Shown piece after piece: positions 1 to 10,392 of a stretch of 64,000 nt of DNA (within the stretch, counting starts at the first letter, position 1; each line of letters begins with the position of its first letter). The stretch spans positions 6,348,501 through 6,412,500 of the forward strand of contig NC_084708.1 of the NCBI RefSeq assembly GCF_033807575.1, given 5' to 3'. The position numbers and the translations under genes are program-made. Source of the DNA: Cydia pomonella (taxonomy: Eukaryota; Arthropoda; Insecta; Lepidoptera; Tortricidae). The notes under the pieces were generated by a model, which was given only the letters and a program-made list of their open reading frames with translations, was not told where the DNA came from and did no database searches.

Positions 1-455
1 GCAAGTGACCATATAAACTATGGTATCTGATGCTACATAAACTAATTACAAGACTAGATAAAATGAGACCGTAGCTACACCGTTTATATGGTCACTTGCG
101 CGTTCCAGGGCTAGCCCACTAAATCAAAGTTAACCGGTTATACAGTACAGTTTGACCCTGTATAAACGGTTAACTCCAAGTTAATTGGCTAACCCTGGGA
201 CGCGCAAGTGACCATATAAACTATGGTATCTGATGCTACATAAACTAATTACAAGACTAGATAAAATCAGAGCGTAGCTACACCGTTTATATGGTCACTT
301 GCGCGTTCCAGGGCTAGCCCACTAACTCAAAGTTAACCGGTTATACAGTACATTTTAACCCTGTATAAAGTTAACCGGTTATACAGTACAGTTTAACCCT
401 GTATAAACGGTTAACTCTAAGTTACTTAATTGCTAACCCTGGGACGCGCAAGTGA
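1..455. repeat. Two tandem units of a nested palindromic repeat
   Basis: A unit starting GCAAGTGACCATATAAAC at position 1 starts again at 204 (period 203). Each unit holds nested inverted repeats: the opening 18 bases recur inverted at about 83-100; CCAGGGCTAGCC is answered by GGCTAACCCTGGG; and GTTAACCGGTTATACAG is answered by CTGTATAAACGGTTAAC. The second unit has an extra internal duplication of roughly 37 bp around 365-405. The structure is that of foldback elements inserted into or next to one another and then duplicated in tandem. Related GGTTAACCGGTTAA-type palindromes occur at 22.97 kb and 42.5 kb. Confidence 0.85.
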
Positions 456-1600
456 TTCTTAGAAACATAACATTCAAGTAATAAAAATACGGTAATAACA
501 TTTCTTCAATTATTTTTTTAATTAAGCCCACCCAAAAGAGACTTGAAGGAATCGCGTCGAATAATGGTTCATATCGTAAGCGGTATAGGTGTCATGTGAG
601 AGGTATTTTGATTTTAGTAGTTGATGTTCTCGTAACAACGAATAATCTAATATGCCAAACGGACCCCAACTCAATAAATCGATCATCTCAAAACCAACAC
701 ATATATTAATAAAAGTAAATTTGTTTTCGTGATGGTTGATCCAAGTAAACTTTAAGTCGTCACCATCGTCCCCAGCTAACTGATTGTCGGTGAACCTTAT
801 GCCATTGACTTAAGGTCTGGCTATAATTAAGTGTGATGGTGCCGAACCAAAGGCAAGCCAAAGGTGGCGCAGGCGCAGGCGGCGGATGTTGAGCACATGG
901 CCTGCGCACGAGTGCTTCGGCGGACTTGTGTGGATGAGCTTACAATAATTATTACTAGTGGTTTCGCTGTATTCCTCTAGAACCCTCATGGCTCCGCCAT
1001 TTTGAAAAATTTACAAAAACTGAATCGACAAAAAAAACAATGATTAAATATAAAAACCTGCCTACAAATTATCAAATGAATTATTATTAAAATATGTAAA
1101 TAAAATAAAATTTTAATTATTAAATGAGTTGTGAAATGCAACCGGACATACAAAAGAATCATTTCTCAAGCTCGGTAAGTAAAATTTATAAATTAGAAAC
1201 CTTGTATTTTTCTCGTAGCCAGGTTAATACCTTTTATTTTATAAAATTGCGTCTCAAAATGTTGTCTGTTTTGTTATCTTATTTTTATTCTAAAGCGCCA
1301 ATATTAAATTCCAAGATATAAAATAGCCCTTTAGTATTTATATAGCTCCTTTGAAGAATTTGCTTTAAAACCCTAGAAAGAAAGACCTATATATTTTTAA
1401 GAAGTTTTACTTGGTACAAGTGTACTTTGCTGGAAGCGTGTACTTTTTTAATAAAGTGATAGAACTATAACTAGGGTAACGGCGGCTATTAACGCGGGTA
1501 TCAAAATCGACGTCTAATACCGCGGTGTTTACAAATACTCATTTTGCAAGCAAACAGATCTATTCCCTAAGAAATAAAGCATACACAAAACAAGCTCATT
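456..1600. other. No gene seen; AT-rich with one GC patch
   Basis: No recognisable coding sequence. A small GC-rich patch (about 838-920, with GGCGCAGGCGCAGGCGG) interrupts AT-rich sequence. Short open frames here resemble no family I know. Confidence 0.5.
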
Positions 1601-1662
1601 CATTGGTCTATCGTGTCCATTAGTGTGCATTTGTGTGAGTGTAACAAAAAACTCGCGATTCG

Positions 1663-1696
1663 TCAGTTTGTGCGACGGCGGCGCAAGAACCGGTTG
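1663..1696 (+). promoter_or_regulatory. Candidate Inr + DPE core promoter
   Basis: TCAGTT (1663-1668) matches the arthropod initiator consensus. Taking the A at 1665 as +1, positions +28 to +32 (1692-1696) read GGTTG, which fits the DPE consensus RGWYV at exactly the required spacing. No TATA box is evident, which is usual for DPE promoters. Both motifs are short and could co-occur by chance, but a strong splice donor follows 26 bases later. Confidence 0.45.
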
Positions 1697-1722
1697 TTCC
1701 ATACAGACACGTGACACCACAG
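1665..1722 (+). other. Candidate noncoding first exon (58 nt)
   Basis: This runs from the predicted +1 at 1665 to a strong donor, CACAG|GTAAGT, with the exon ending at 1722. The stretch is richer in CpG than its surroundings (TGCGACGGCGGCGCAAG). It contains no ATG that would start a useful frame before the donor, so it would be a 5'UTR exon of a plus-strand gene lying downstream. No partner exon can be assigned. It could also be a chance arrangement. Confidence 0.35.
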
Positions 1723-1936
1723 GTAAGTGCACTCCAATCTTACTTAGTGTTTTACGTAATAGTTATGGCAAATAAACTAGTGCAATGCCTTTTAAGAGGT
1801 TGTGTATTGTTTTCTACACGATTTTGAATTACTTTTAACTTAGTTTTTGACCGGGAAATACGTTTAAAATTGAAAATAAAATACAGCGGTGATAGGCGCC
1901 AATTATTTCTGTGGTAAGTAATTCCGTGGTATGCCA

Positions 1937-3651
1937 CGGTAATAGAAAAAGTGGTAGTTTTGTTATTTACTCTTTAGTTTTGGTACAAATTATCAATTTT
2001 ATAATTTCTTTTATTTATTCCAATCTTGATCTATTCACGCTATTAAAGAGCTATTTCCGTGGTATGGAAAGTATTCAACTAACCCTTAATTTTTGACAAA
2101 AACTTCAGCACCGATTTCCTTGTTTCTATGGGAACCCTTAATCTGTCAACTTTTTTTTATTTTGAGTTAAAACCTAAAATTTACTTGCCAGTTATGTGAT
2201 TTTGTCTTTACAAGAAGCTTGTAATATACGTGTTTGATTTGATTTGAAAAACCATCTGTGTTTTATTCTTTTTATGGGTCGGAATTAGGTTTAATTAAAC
2301 TCCAAATTAAGCCTATTACCGATGGTATGATCAGATTACCCTCGGTAATAGAATGTATAGAAATCTATTACCGACCCAGAGAAATATCGAATGGGTCGGT
2401 AATAGGCTCTTAAAGAGTTATCTATTACCGAGTGACTATTTGGTATTGTATTGAAATATCGCATTTAGGGTACCGCAAGTACAGATTTCGTTGATAAAAT
2501 TTAGACTTCAGTTATCATTATCAGATTTAAATTCTTCTGTTTTCTGATTCAGTTATTATTATTACTCTGACAAGGAAGGATACCCAACTGCCGGACAATT
2601 CCGATTAGATTTTTTTTTATATAATTTTATTTATACAGTAGTCCAAAATCTCAGACATGTTTTTTTTAGCTATAAGAATCAGCAATAAGAAAAGTACTGT
2701 GATTTGTTAATTATAAACGGGTAAATTATAACACATAATATGTGAGAGACTATTTAACTTAATTACCTTATCAAAAATATTAGAATTAAAATTTTTCATG
2801 TTTTTATATATAGTCGAAATTTTATGAGGTGGACGTTTACCATTTCACTGTGGTAAACTTTCACTCAGGTAGTAAACGTCCAGCTTATAAAATTTCGACT
2901 ATAATTAATTTACGCTGTGCCTTATGAGAAAATGTTACTTACTTGTTTTTTTTTGTGCAGCTAATTATGTCAGTAAGACACATTCTTATCAATCTTTATA
3001 GCATTTAAAAAATACTTTATTTAATAACAGGCAGGCCTATTTGTCATATACGTCCTTAGTAAAACTTTACTAACAATAATTTTTGTTGTTTTACATGTAA
3101 AACATTCAACTTATAACTTGTTATACAGGTACTCGTGGGTACTTGGTAAGTTAACTATTTAATAGTATTTGATTGTACCAAAGTGTAATAAAATTATAAT
3201 CTCTTCGAATATATCTCTTATATTTAAACATACTCCTATAGTTTTATTTTTTATTTTTGTGTCATTATTAAACTTAATGATACAAAAATAATATACAGAA
3301 CCCACGTCGTTATTATTGTTTTAACCCTCGGTATTAGGTTTCGAATTTTGAGTTTGGTTTCTATTAACGAGTGCAGAAAAATCATGCCAATTGTACCCTC
3401 AGTAATGAAAGCTCAATTCGCGATAATAGAATCACAGCCTGTCCCTTGCCACGGTAATAGAAGATTTGGTCATTTTGGCTTCAAAAAATATTTTAATACA
3501 TATAATAAACCAAAATGAATCCAAAAACGTGTGAAACGGAAAGTTCATTAAATGCTCTGATGAAAAAAAAATATTCCTGGCTGTTAGACAGCATTGATAC
3601 CCTTAATTTTAGGATCTCTTTTGAAAAGTTCCTTAACTACCACGGTAATAG
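1937..3651. repeat. Cluster of CGGTAATAG / CTATTACCG motifs
   Basis: Exact CGGTAATAG occurs at 1937, 2343, 2397, 3452 and 3643, and its complement CTATTACCG at 2313, 2365 and 2422. Near-matches occur at 3329 (CGGTATTAG), 3361 (CTATTAACG) and 3421 (CGATAATAG). A 9-mer is expected far less than once in 1.7 kb, so this is a real low-order repeat, either a decayed satellite or transposon interior, or a clustered binding site. Confidence 0.7.
2808..2903. repeat. Foldback element with ~33-bp inverted arms
   Basis: ATATAGTCGAAATTTTAT followed by GAGGTGGACGTTTAC (2808-2840) is answered by the near-exact inverse at 2871-2903, around a 30-base loop. There is no coding capacity. It is a small MITE-like or hairpin element. 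Confidence 0.8.
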
Positions 3652-3711
3652 GTGCCTTTACCCTAGTTAACTAATCTAACGTTTTTTATAGACATATTTC
3701 TACGGCTGCAG

Positions 3712-3803
3712 CACGGTCGCATTTTTATCACTTGTCACTATGCCTGTCACTTTCGCACTTACATACTTGTTAGAACGTGACAAGCATAGTGATAAATCCG
3801 ACC
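3712..3803 (-). mobile_element. MITE family A, copy 1
   Basis: TTTTTATCACTTGTCACTATG at one side is answered by CATAGTGATAAAT at the other. In reverse orientation it matches the copies at 12402-12520 and 55841-55957, which share the core GTTCTAACAAGTATG. It is non-coding. Confidence 0.75.
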
Positions 3804-4774
3804 TTGCTGAACCCTTGACCCTGAACCCTTGCTTGCTGGCTGTAGCCGCTGAACGGATAAAAAAGACTTAAATAAAATCAATTCTTTGTCTTTAGTCGTA
3901 TTTAGGAATTAAAAAATTATTATATTACAAGCAAAATTTCTAAATTGATTCTTATAAGAATAAAAAAATAAAAAGTATGTCCACACTACTGTTTACACAT
4001 GAACCTTCAGCACGGTAAAAAAGAAGCGGTTAGCACGTGTGCGGCGCCGCGCAAAACACCGTAACTGAACTTTTACGTAAATTGAAACCAGCGGTTTTAC
4101 CTACATTTATACAAAGTTTAGAATGTATTTTGGCTTTTGAAAATTGAAAACAATAGCAATGTTAACAAAATTCTGTCAATATAATGAATAAAAAATATTC
4201 ATCAAAAAATCATGAACTAAATATGTAGTTTTTAATTTCCTGGCTTATATTTAATTCTAAACGCTCGTTTGCCATAGCTATTTGTCAATTTGTTTACCTT
4301 TTTATTAAATTATTAATTATTTTGTATCTTACATAGTATAAATTAACGGTATTTTTATGCATATTTTATTATAATTGTCATTTTATTTAGTCAAGTTTTA
4401 AAAATACTAATAATATGCTCCGATATACATGTCATCGACAATCGATGCCAAGTTGACAGCAACGATTAATAATTAAAAGCACGTAATGCATAAATGGTTC
4501 GTCACATTTGTACAGTGAGCAAAGTAGACCGGCGTGCACACCTACAAACAGTTTGAATGCAATGCAATCACTTTTCCCTTCCTACTGTACGCAGCGGCAT
4601 TTCTACGACAAAGTTTTTTTTTTCTTATAATCAGAACTCGCCAGCTAGTTTGTAGTTTAGTTAGATCTTAACCTAACCTAACCGCATGATCTTCAATTGT
4701 TAATGTTTGTAACAAGAGGATTATTCTTGTAAAAAGCCCGACGGGTTACATATATTTTTGAAATCGTCTTTTCA

Positions 4775-5022
4775 CTATAGTCTGTATCTTTAGGTATTTA
4801 AAAAAAGGTAATCAAACAATTTGTACATTTTCGGGTAGTTTTAATATTTCTTGGTTAACCAACCAAATACAAAACCGCCTGGATCTGTCACTGAACGACC
4901 TGACTTTAAACCTACTTTATTTGATCATGTAATGTTTTCATCTACCCTCAACTGCCTTAAGGAGCCATTTGAGGGTAGATTTTGTTTACCTTTTTTTAAA
5001 TACCTAAAGATACAGACTATAG
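4775..5022. mobile_element. TIR element with perfect 37-bp ends
   Basis: The left end, starting CTATAGTCTGTATCTTTAGG at 4775, is repeated without mismatch in inverse orientation, ending at 5022. An inner inverted pair, CTACCCTCA / TGAGGGTAG (about 4942-4979), lies inside. The element is 248 bp. The frame that is open through it shows no homology I recognise. Perfect ends suggest recent activity of a non-autonomous element mobilised in trans. Confidence 0.85.
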
Positions 5023-5325
5023 CTTTCATTTTAATACCGATATTGCTATAGTAAAAAAATCATTTTTTTCATTTGCGGGCGCTTTTTTCCAAAATTAATA
5101 TAGCCTTTGTCACCACAATTCTGACGAATTCAACGACACCTCATATGTCAAAAACCGTTCAGCCGTTTGGGATGTAGGACATGTCAAAGAAATGAACTTA
5201 TAATACGCTCGGAAAACATTACCCTCCTTCTGACGCAGTCGGATAAAAAGTGGACAACTTTTTGTGGATGACACTTAGGGTACATAACTGATATAAAATT
5301 GTCATCAAGTAATAATTATTTGTTT

Positions 5326-5710
5326 TACAAGGGGGCAAAATTCCAAAATTGGTGTGAGAAGTGGAATCTTGAGCTTTGTGAGGGTTTCAAGGCACGAGGG
5401 TTAAACAAACTGCCTCCGAGTGAAACACAAAAATTTTCACCACACTCATGCACCACACTCCTGCGAGGAAAATACTAACTACGAGTATGAAATACGAAAA
5501 AAATCAAATCCAAACAAAGGTAATAAAAAATGTATCATTCAAAATCATAATTTAAATGTCAATTCTACCAGCTAACATAAGGAAACAACTTAAAATTTGC
5601 ATCTGATTACTTTTTCCCACATGTGGATAAAATGCAACTTTCTCATTAGTTTTTGAACAATCAAGAGGGCCTTTACCAGTACGTGTGGTGAAAATTTTTT
5701 AAACGTTAAC
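5326..5710 (+). repeat. Dispersed moth repeat (GAGGGTTTCAAGGCACGAGGG)
   Basis: The stretch from TTTTACAAGGGGGCAAA through AGGGTTTCAAGGCACGAGGG and CACCACACTC matches, in inverse orientation, the segment at about 14010-14175. The part near 5598-5650 (GCATCTGATTAC, ATGTGGATAAAATGC) is answered inversely at 12526-12572. It is a decayed interspersed repeat. CAAAAATTTTCACCAC is also answered inversely near 5680. Confidence 0.6.
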
Positions 5711-6740
5711 TTGCGTAAACTGACATGCTACATTTATGTACATATAACATGGATACTTCGTAAGTCAAACTATAATTACTTACTCAGAAGAATAATATGC
5801 CCTTACGTGTGCCCCCACAGTTCCAACATTCTACGGCACATTTATGACCAGCTGCGTTACGCTACGAAACATAAACCGTCGCTGCAAATCTGCACTTTTG
5901 CACACTTTATTGCCTCCACGAGCACAGGGTTGACAATTACGAGTTATTTTTATTGCACTGTGTCATTTACTTTGTAGTGTTGAGGCTTACTACCTACATG
6001 TAACCGGGAAAAAGTTAAAGAAAGTAGTTTATAAATAGGGCGTGTAGGCGGCGCTTTGTATCTCATTGAAATTTTTATTATTTACAGCATGTTCACATAT
6101 ATGTAGTTCATTGCTTATGTTTCATTGAAAGAACTATTATTTTATTCTCACTGTGTAGGTAATTGAAGTATGTAGCTAATAGATTTATGCATATGTGTAT
6201 GTAATAGCTTAATTAATTTTATGTAAAATATTTATTTTTTAATATTCTGTCAACGACATTATATAGTAACATAATTTACACGTAGATGAATTTTCACCGT
6301 TATCAACAAAAAATAACTCGTAAAACCACAAGAGCCTTTATCATAAATAATACCGCTTATCAGTGGAGTATCTCCCAACTGTATCTCACTTACCTACGTC
6401 TACTTTTTGAATTTTTGATATTACAGTTAACATCACTGTGTATCTTTCAAAATCATAATCATCTTTCTTCCATAATAATTTGAGAGAATTTTCACTAAAA
6501 TTTGGACAGCCCTGTAGTACTTAATAGTCAGCTTTGCAGTTTGATAAACATACTTAACGGAAAGCCTAATAAAGCACCGATATTGTTCAAAATACATTTA
6601 TGTGTGTTTATGGTCATAAAAATACATCGGTAGGTTTTTGCAGCGGATGAGGATTATTTTCGAAATTATTTACATTAATGACATCTGTTTTGAGAATATT
6701 CGTTGTCTTCTTATTCAAATTTTACATACTATAAGTAGGT
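5711..6740. other. No gene seen
   Basis: AT-rich with only short open frames of unremarkable composition; nothing recognised. Confidence 0.5.
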
Positions 6741-6963
6741 ACAGTCAGCATCAATAGTAGCGGATGAAACAACGCGCCAAAACTATCTGATATTCCGGAT
6801 AACTTTTCCAAATATAGATAAATCTCTAAACGTGAAGTTCAAAAATTATATCTTTTACAGTCTTAATTGTTCTACATATAGAAACATCACTTTTTGTGAA
6901 GCTGTTACAGAATGGTAGATACTTTTACACCTTGTTTGATCCGCTACTTTTGATGCTGACTAT
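6741..6963. mobile_element. MITE family B, full copy
   Basis: ACAGTCAGCATCAATAGTAG followed by CGGATGAAACAACG at the left is answered by CGTTGTTTGATCC-like sequence and GCTACTTTTGATGCTGACTA at the right. The terminal inverted repeats are about 33 bp with a few mismatches, around a 160-bp non-coding interior. One-ended copies of the same terminus occur at 43768-43828 and 56817-56872. Confidence 0.75.
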
Positions 6964-7037
6964 ACTTAAATAAAGTAAACAAATTAAATAATTAATAGAA
7001 TCAGGAAATACATATTAATTAAAAGTATTAAGTTGCT

Positions 7038-7170
7038 AATCCGCGAAATAATAACGTGCTAGTCAATTAGTGCTAACCCATTATATAATTTACTTGCGTA
7101 TCTTGTTGGGAGGGGGGTAAGTATAACGGGTTAGGTCTAATTGCCTAGCACGTTATTATTTCGCAGATTA
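7038..7170. mobile_element. Foldback MITE, 133 bp
   Basis: The left arm starting TAATCCGCGAAATAATAACG matches the inverse of the right end with two differences over 34 bp. A further inner pair (CTAACCCATTAT / ATAACGGGTTAG) extends the fold to about 50 bp per arm. Confidence 0.8.
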
Positions 7171-8087
7171 ACAAAGTTAATAAATTTGTTTTAAGTAAAC
7201 ACAATAGTTTCATCGTAGTTAAGGTAAGTTTATGTTATTATTATGATGCGTAAATTATTCAATTTAAATTAACTATTTTTTTAATTTTGTAGAGAATGAG
7301 AATAAATCTTGCTTGGCGATCTTGTTTTTAGCAATCTTATGGTTCATCCCGAGTAAAAATGTCAATTTCGACTTGTTTTATTCTCAAATAATTATTTATA
7401 AATATGTTTGTTTTTTTTTTCCTTATTGCAATGAATGAAGTATTTATGAACTCGGCCATACTAATAGTCCTTAGCTAATCATACTCTTAAGTTGAAATAA
7501 ACTAAATATATGCCACAAGAAATCAATTACTCATTGAAAATTAAAGTTTAAGAAGTTATCTTTTTCAATAAAAGTAAAAGTAATTGGGCTATTTACATAT
7601 AAAAAAACACTCGAAATGTTTCGTGTAAAAACATTACAGCCGTGTCACACTACCTTTTTTCTTCGAACTTGGCCGAACACTACCATGTATTTACGTTAAA
7701 TTTATTAATAAACATTATACTTAGGAAAAATATGAATTTAAAAAACAAGTTGAAAATCCACTGACCTGACTTATTTCCCCAGAGCTAATATTACAAACAG
7801 GTGACATTCAAAGCATAACGCATCCATGAGCATCGCGTTGCACGGCTAAACGCTGACCTTCCGACCCCGTCCACTCACCTACACCTGAACTTATAGAACC
7901 ACTACTGAGGAAGGGAGTAACCACCATATGTTTGTCTATGTTATAAGACGTTATTTAGTAATAAAACACGCTTCATCGCGTGACACGTAACGGTACGTCG
8001 GTAAGACTTAACGAACTTAAGTGCTGGTACTGGTAGCATGCATGCTGATATTGCGAAATCCAGTGATTTTTATACACAGAGGAAATG
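7171..8087. other. No gene seen
   Basis: AT-rich, non-coding, nothing recognised. Confidence 0.5.
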
Positions 8088-8478
8088 GTGCAATTTACTT
8101 ACTTACTTAATTACTTACTGCTGTAGCGCAGCGACCCGAAGTGGATCTCTTTGCACTTCATCTCTCCAGCGGTACCTAGGGCGTCCAGACGGTCTTCGGC
8201 CATTTGGAACTCCAGAGTACGCCCTCCAGACTGCACGATCCTCACCCATCCGGACTACGTGCCCGAGCCATCGGAGTCTGGCGGCTTTCGTTTCTCCAAT
8301 GATGTTCGGCTCGGACAACAGATCTTCCATCTCCTGGTTCCTGCGGAGTCTCCAGGTTCCATCCTCTCCACGTGTGGGTCCTAGGATTTTGCGGTAGATC
8401 TTCCTCTCCGCTACCAGTAGCGCGCGCTCTTCCTTGTGTGTTAGTGTCCAATTTAACGCAATGCAGTTGTGCAATTTA
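8088..8478 (-). mobile_element. 5'-truncated LINE insertion with 10-bp target duplication
   Basis: GTGCAATTTA occurs at 8088-8097 and again at 8469-8478. Between the copies lies the 3' end of a LINE read on the minus strand, finishing after its stop codon in a TAAGTAAGTAAG-type tail (plus strand CTTACTTACTTAATTACTTA). A short tandem-repeat tail in place of poly(A), 5' truncation and a target-site duplication fit target-primed insertion of an RTE-like LINE. The clade call is inference. Confidence 0.8.
8115..8468 (-). pseudogene. C-terminal remnant of LINE reverse transcriptase (RTE-like)
   Basis: About 115 codons survive, ending at a natural stop. Visible features are LLVAERKIYRKILGP, ARLRWLGHVVRMGEDR and GRRPSGRPRYRWRDEV, the region that follows the RT domain in many insect non-LTR polymerases. 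All catalytic RT motifs are missing, so it is dead on arrival through 5' truncation. The open frame runs a few codons past the insertion point into the target duplication. There is no promoter of its own. Confidence in the family is high; the clade is less certain. Confidence 0.85.
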
Positions 8479-8489
8479 AAGGTTCATAT

Positions 8490-9865
8490 ATATATTTTTT
8501 TTTTAAATTAAGTACAATATTTATTTAAAATATATACGATATAAGTACATTTATTGAGTTAACAATACTTATTAAAATACAAAAATTTCACAACATGAAT
8601 AATAAACTAAATCTAACTACAATTAAAATAACTAAAGCTAAAAATTAAAAATACCTATCAATATTTTGCGCCCTTGGTAGGGTGCCCATCACGCAGGCAG
8701 CGTTCCCGCGCTGGATTGCGATTGCAATTCTCTGCGCGAGAAAGCTGCCCGCGCGGGGGTCGCCCGTTGCCTCCCTCAGCCGCTTGCCCAGCGCCTTGTG
8801 GAGTATCTGTGCCCCTCTGCCCCATGAACCAAGTGTCTCGACGCCAAACGCAACGAATTCGTATTGAGCGCCGAGACAGCTATATTTGGCTACCTTTTGA
8901 CGCTCCCGAGTGTCCGCCGCCGCACCAGCATGCCTGCTGGTCGATGGAAGGTAGGAAGCCGCTAGCGTGTCAGCACAAGTGGCGTCCCATACCAACGCGC
9001 GGCCCATCTTCCAGGGAATTAACGACATCCCGTCAGGGCGTTTACCGTCGTTCCGCACTATTTGGGGCTCCAGAGCGGCGGGAATGCCGGCACTGACGAG
9101 TGCCCTTCTTAGGATGTCGTTAAGGGCGGCATGGCGAGACAAGCGGCCGGCACCCGAAGAGCAGGCGAGCCCATGGTGTCCGAGGCGATCTACATGTGAT
9201 TCACAAGACGCGCAGTCATGGTCGGCACAGAGTGCAACTCCAAGCCGGAGACCGGCGGCTATGCGAAGCGTCTCTGGGTCGATAAAGGTGCCGGTGTTAG
9301 GCGAAGGATACGCGTGGAGCCAGTGACCTGACTCTGGCTTAGATGATGCCAGGAGCCTCGCTCGGTCCCTGCCTGTCGCGGTGTCTAAAAGTGAGTTTAG
9401 AGTGGAGGCTGAAGCTATGTTATCCCAGGCCCTTTGTATCTTCGGTCGAGACGGAACATTTTGACTCGGTCCAGCTAGCCAGGCATTCGAGGCCTCAACC
9501 AGGCCCGCGATCTCGCAGTTTCTAGCCGGAGAGGCTTGGAGAATTTTACCTGCGAGATCGGAGGAGCTATGAATTGAGGCCAAGAATGCCGGCAGAGCAA
9601 CACTTGAAATTTTACGGGTACCCAAACCACCATATCTTATCGGTAAGGTGGCTTGAGTCCATGCCTGCTCGCTAAATTGGATGTTCAAAATTGATTCAAT
9701 TTGGGATTTTAAAAGTAGGTCAATAGGTCGGAGTAGATGGGGATATTTCCAAAAGGGACAACAGCGGAGCAGGTAAGTGAATTTTGGAATGAGTAAACAA
9801 AATTTTAAAATAAACAAAGCAGAATGACTGCTAATTTTGAGAAGTCGGTCCGAATAGTCACTAAA
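8490..9865 (-). pseudogene. C-terminal part of a non-LTR retrotransposon polymerase with restriction-like endonuclease
   Basis: The frame is open on the minus strand from about 9860 to a stop at 8645, roughly 400 residues. It begins in the thumb or post-RT region (IPKFTYLLRCCPFWKYP, then LPIRYGGLGTRK). A zinc-knuckle-like cluster follows (CADHDCASC, then HHGLAC), then a nuclease-like segment, KRPDGMSLIPW and ALVWDATCADT, with a lysine-containing KVAKY helix, resembling the PD-(D/E)XK endonuclease of R2-type LINEs. It ends with GDPRAGSFLAQRIAIAIQRG. The RT active site is absent (5' truncated). The 3'UTR (8644 down to about 8508) is followed by a short A-run on the minus strand at about 8494-8506. 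A relative lies at 52.3 kb. It could be nonfunctional despite the clean frame. Confidence 0.85.
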
Positions 9866-10251
9866 TATTTTTTGTAAACTATGTATGTCACAAATTAACT
9901 AGTCGCTAAATCTGGTAATAACTTACCTTATAATACAGGTCAACAAATAATCCACCCATGAATGAATGAACACTATTGATAATTTAATGAAAGAACTTGT
10001 ACTGCTTAAAATGAAGGGAATTTACAAATTTTCTCTTATAATCTTTGCTAATGTTAATGATCGTCATTTTTAGGGATTACCTAAATCCCCAGTTAAATGC
10101 AGGATAATAATATGAAAACGTCAACAAATGAAGACTTTATGTAGGTATGACTATATTGTAGGATTTATTTATTTTACTCATCTACGTAAAGTTCTTTAAT
10201 ACTAATAAAACGTATTATAAAGTTGTGTAAATGTAAATGTTATTTTTGTAC
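9866..10251. other. No gene seen; spacer to esterase 3' end
   Basis: AT-rich spacer between the LINE relic and the poly(A) signal of the esterase gene. Confidence 0.5.
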
Positions 10252-10257
10252 TTTATT
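10252..10257 (-). terminator. Poly(A) signal AATAAA of the esterase gene
   Basis: The minus strand reads CTTAAATAAAGTAC here, about 135 nt downstream of the esterase stop codon. It is the first perfect AATAAA after the stop. Confidence 0.65.
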
Positions 10258-10392
10258 TAAGGAGATTTTAACTAAACTAAATGCAACTTCTAAATGAATC
10301 ACTTAGCGTAAAATTTAAAAATTAAATCCACGAAAGTTATAACAAATGTTTAAAAACTGAGTTAGTAGTTAGCACACTAGTGACTCGTTTTT

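Noticed and set aside
4669..4683. AACCTAACCTAACC, resembling the insect telomere repeat TTAGG
   Set aside because: Only about three units, in ordinary AT-rich sequence, with no array or telomere-specific LINE next to it; chance or a trivial microsatellite.
8038..8397. 119-codon plus-strand frame
   Set aside because: It is antisense to the RTE-like LINE tail and crosses both target duplications.
8674..9525. Several plus-strand open frames of 60-140 codons
   Set aside because: They are antisense to the GC-rich LINE polymerase relic; no independent homology or signals.
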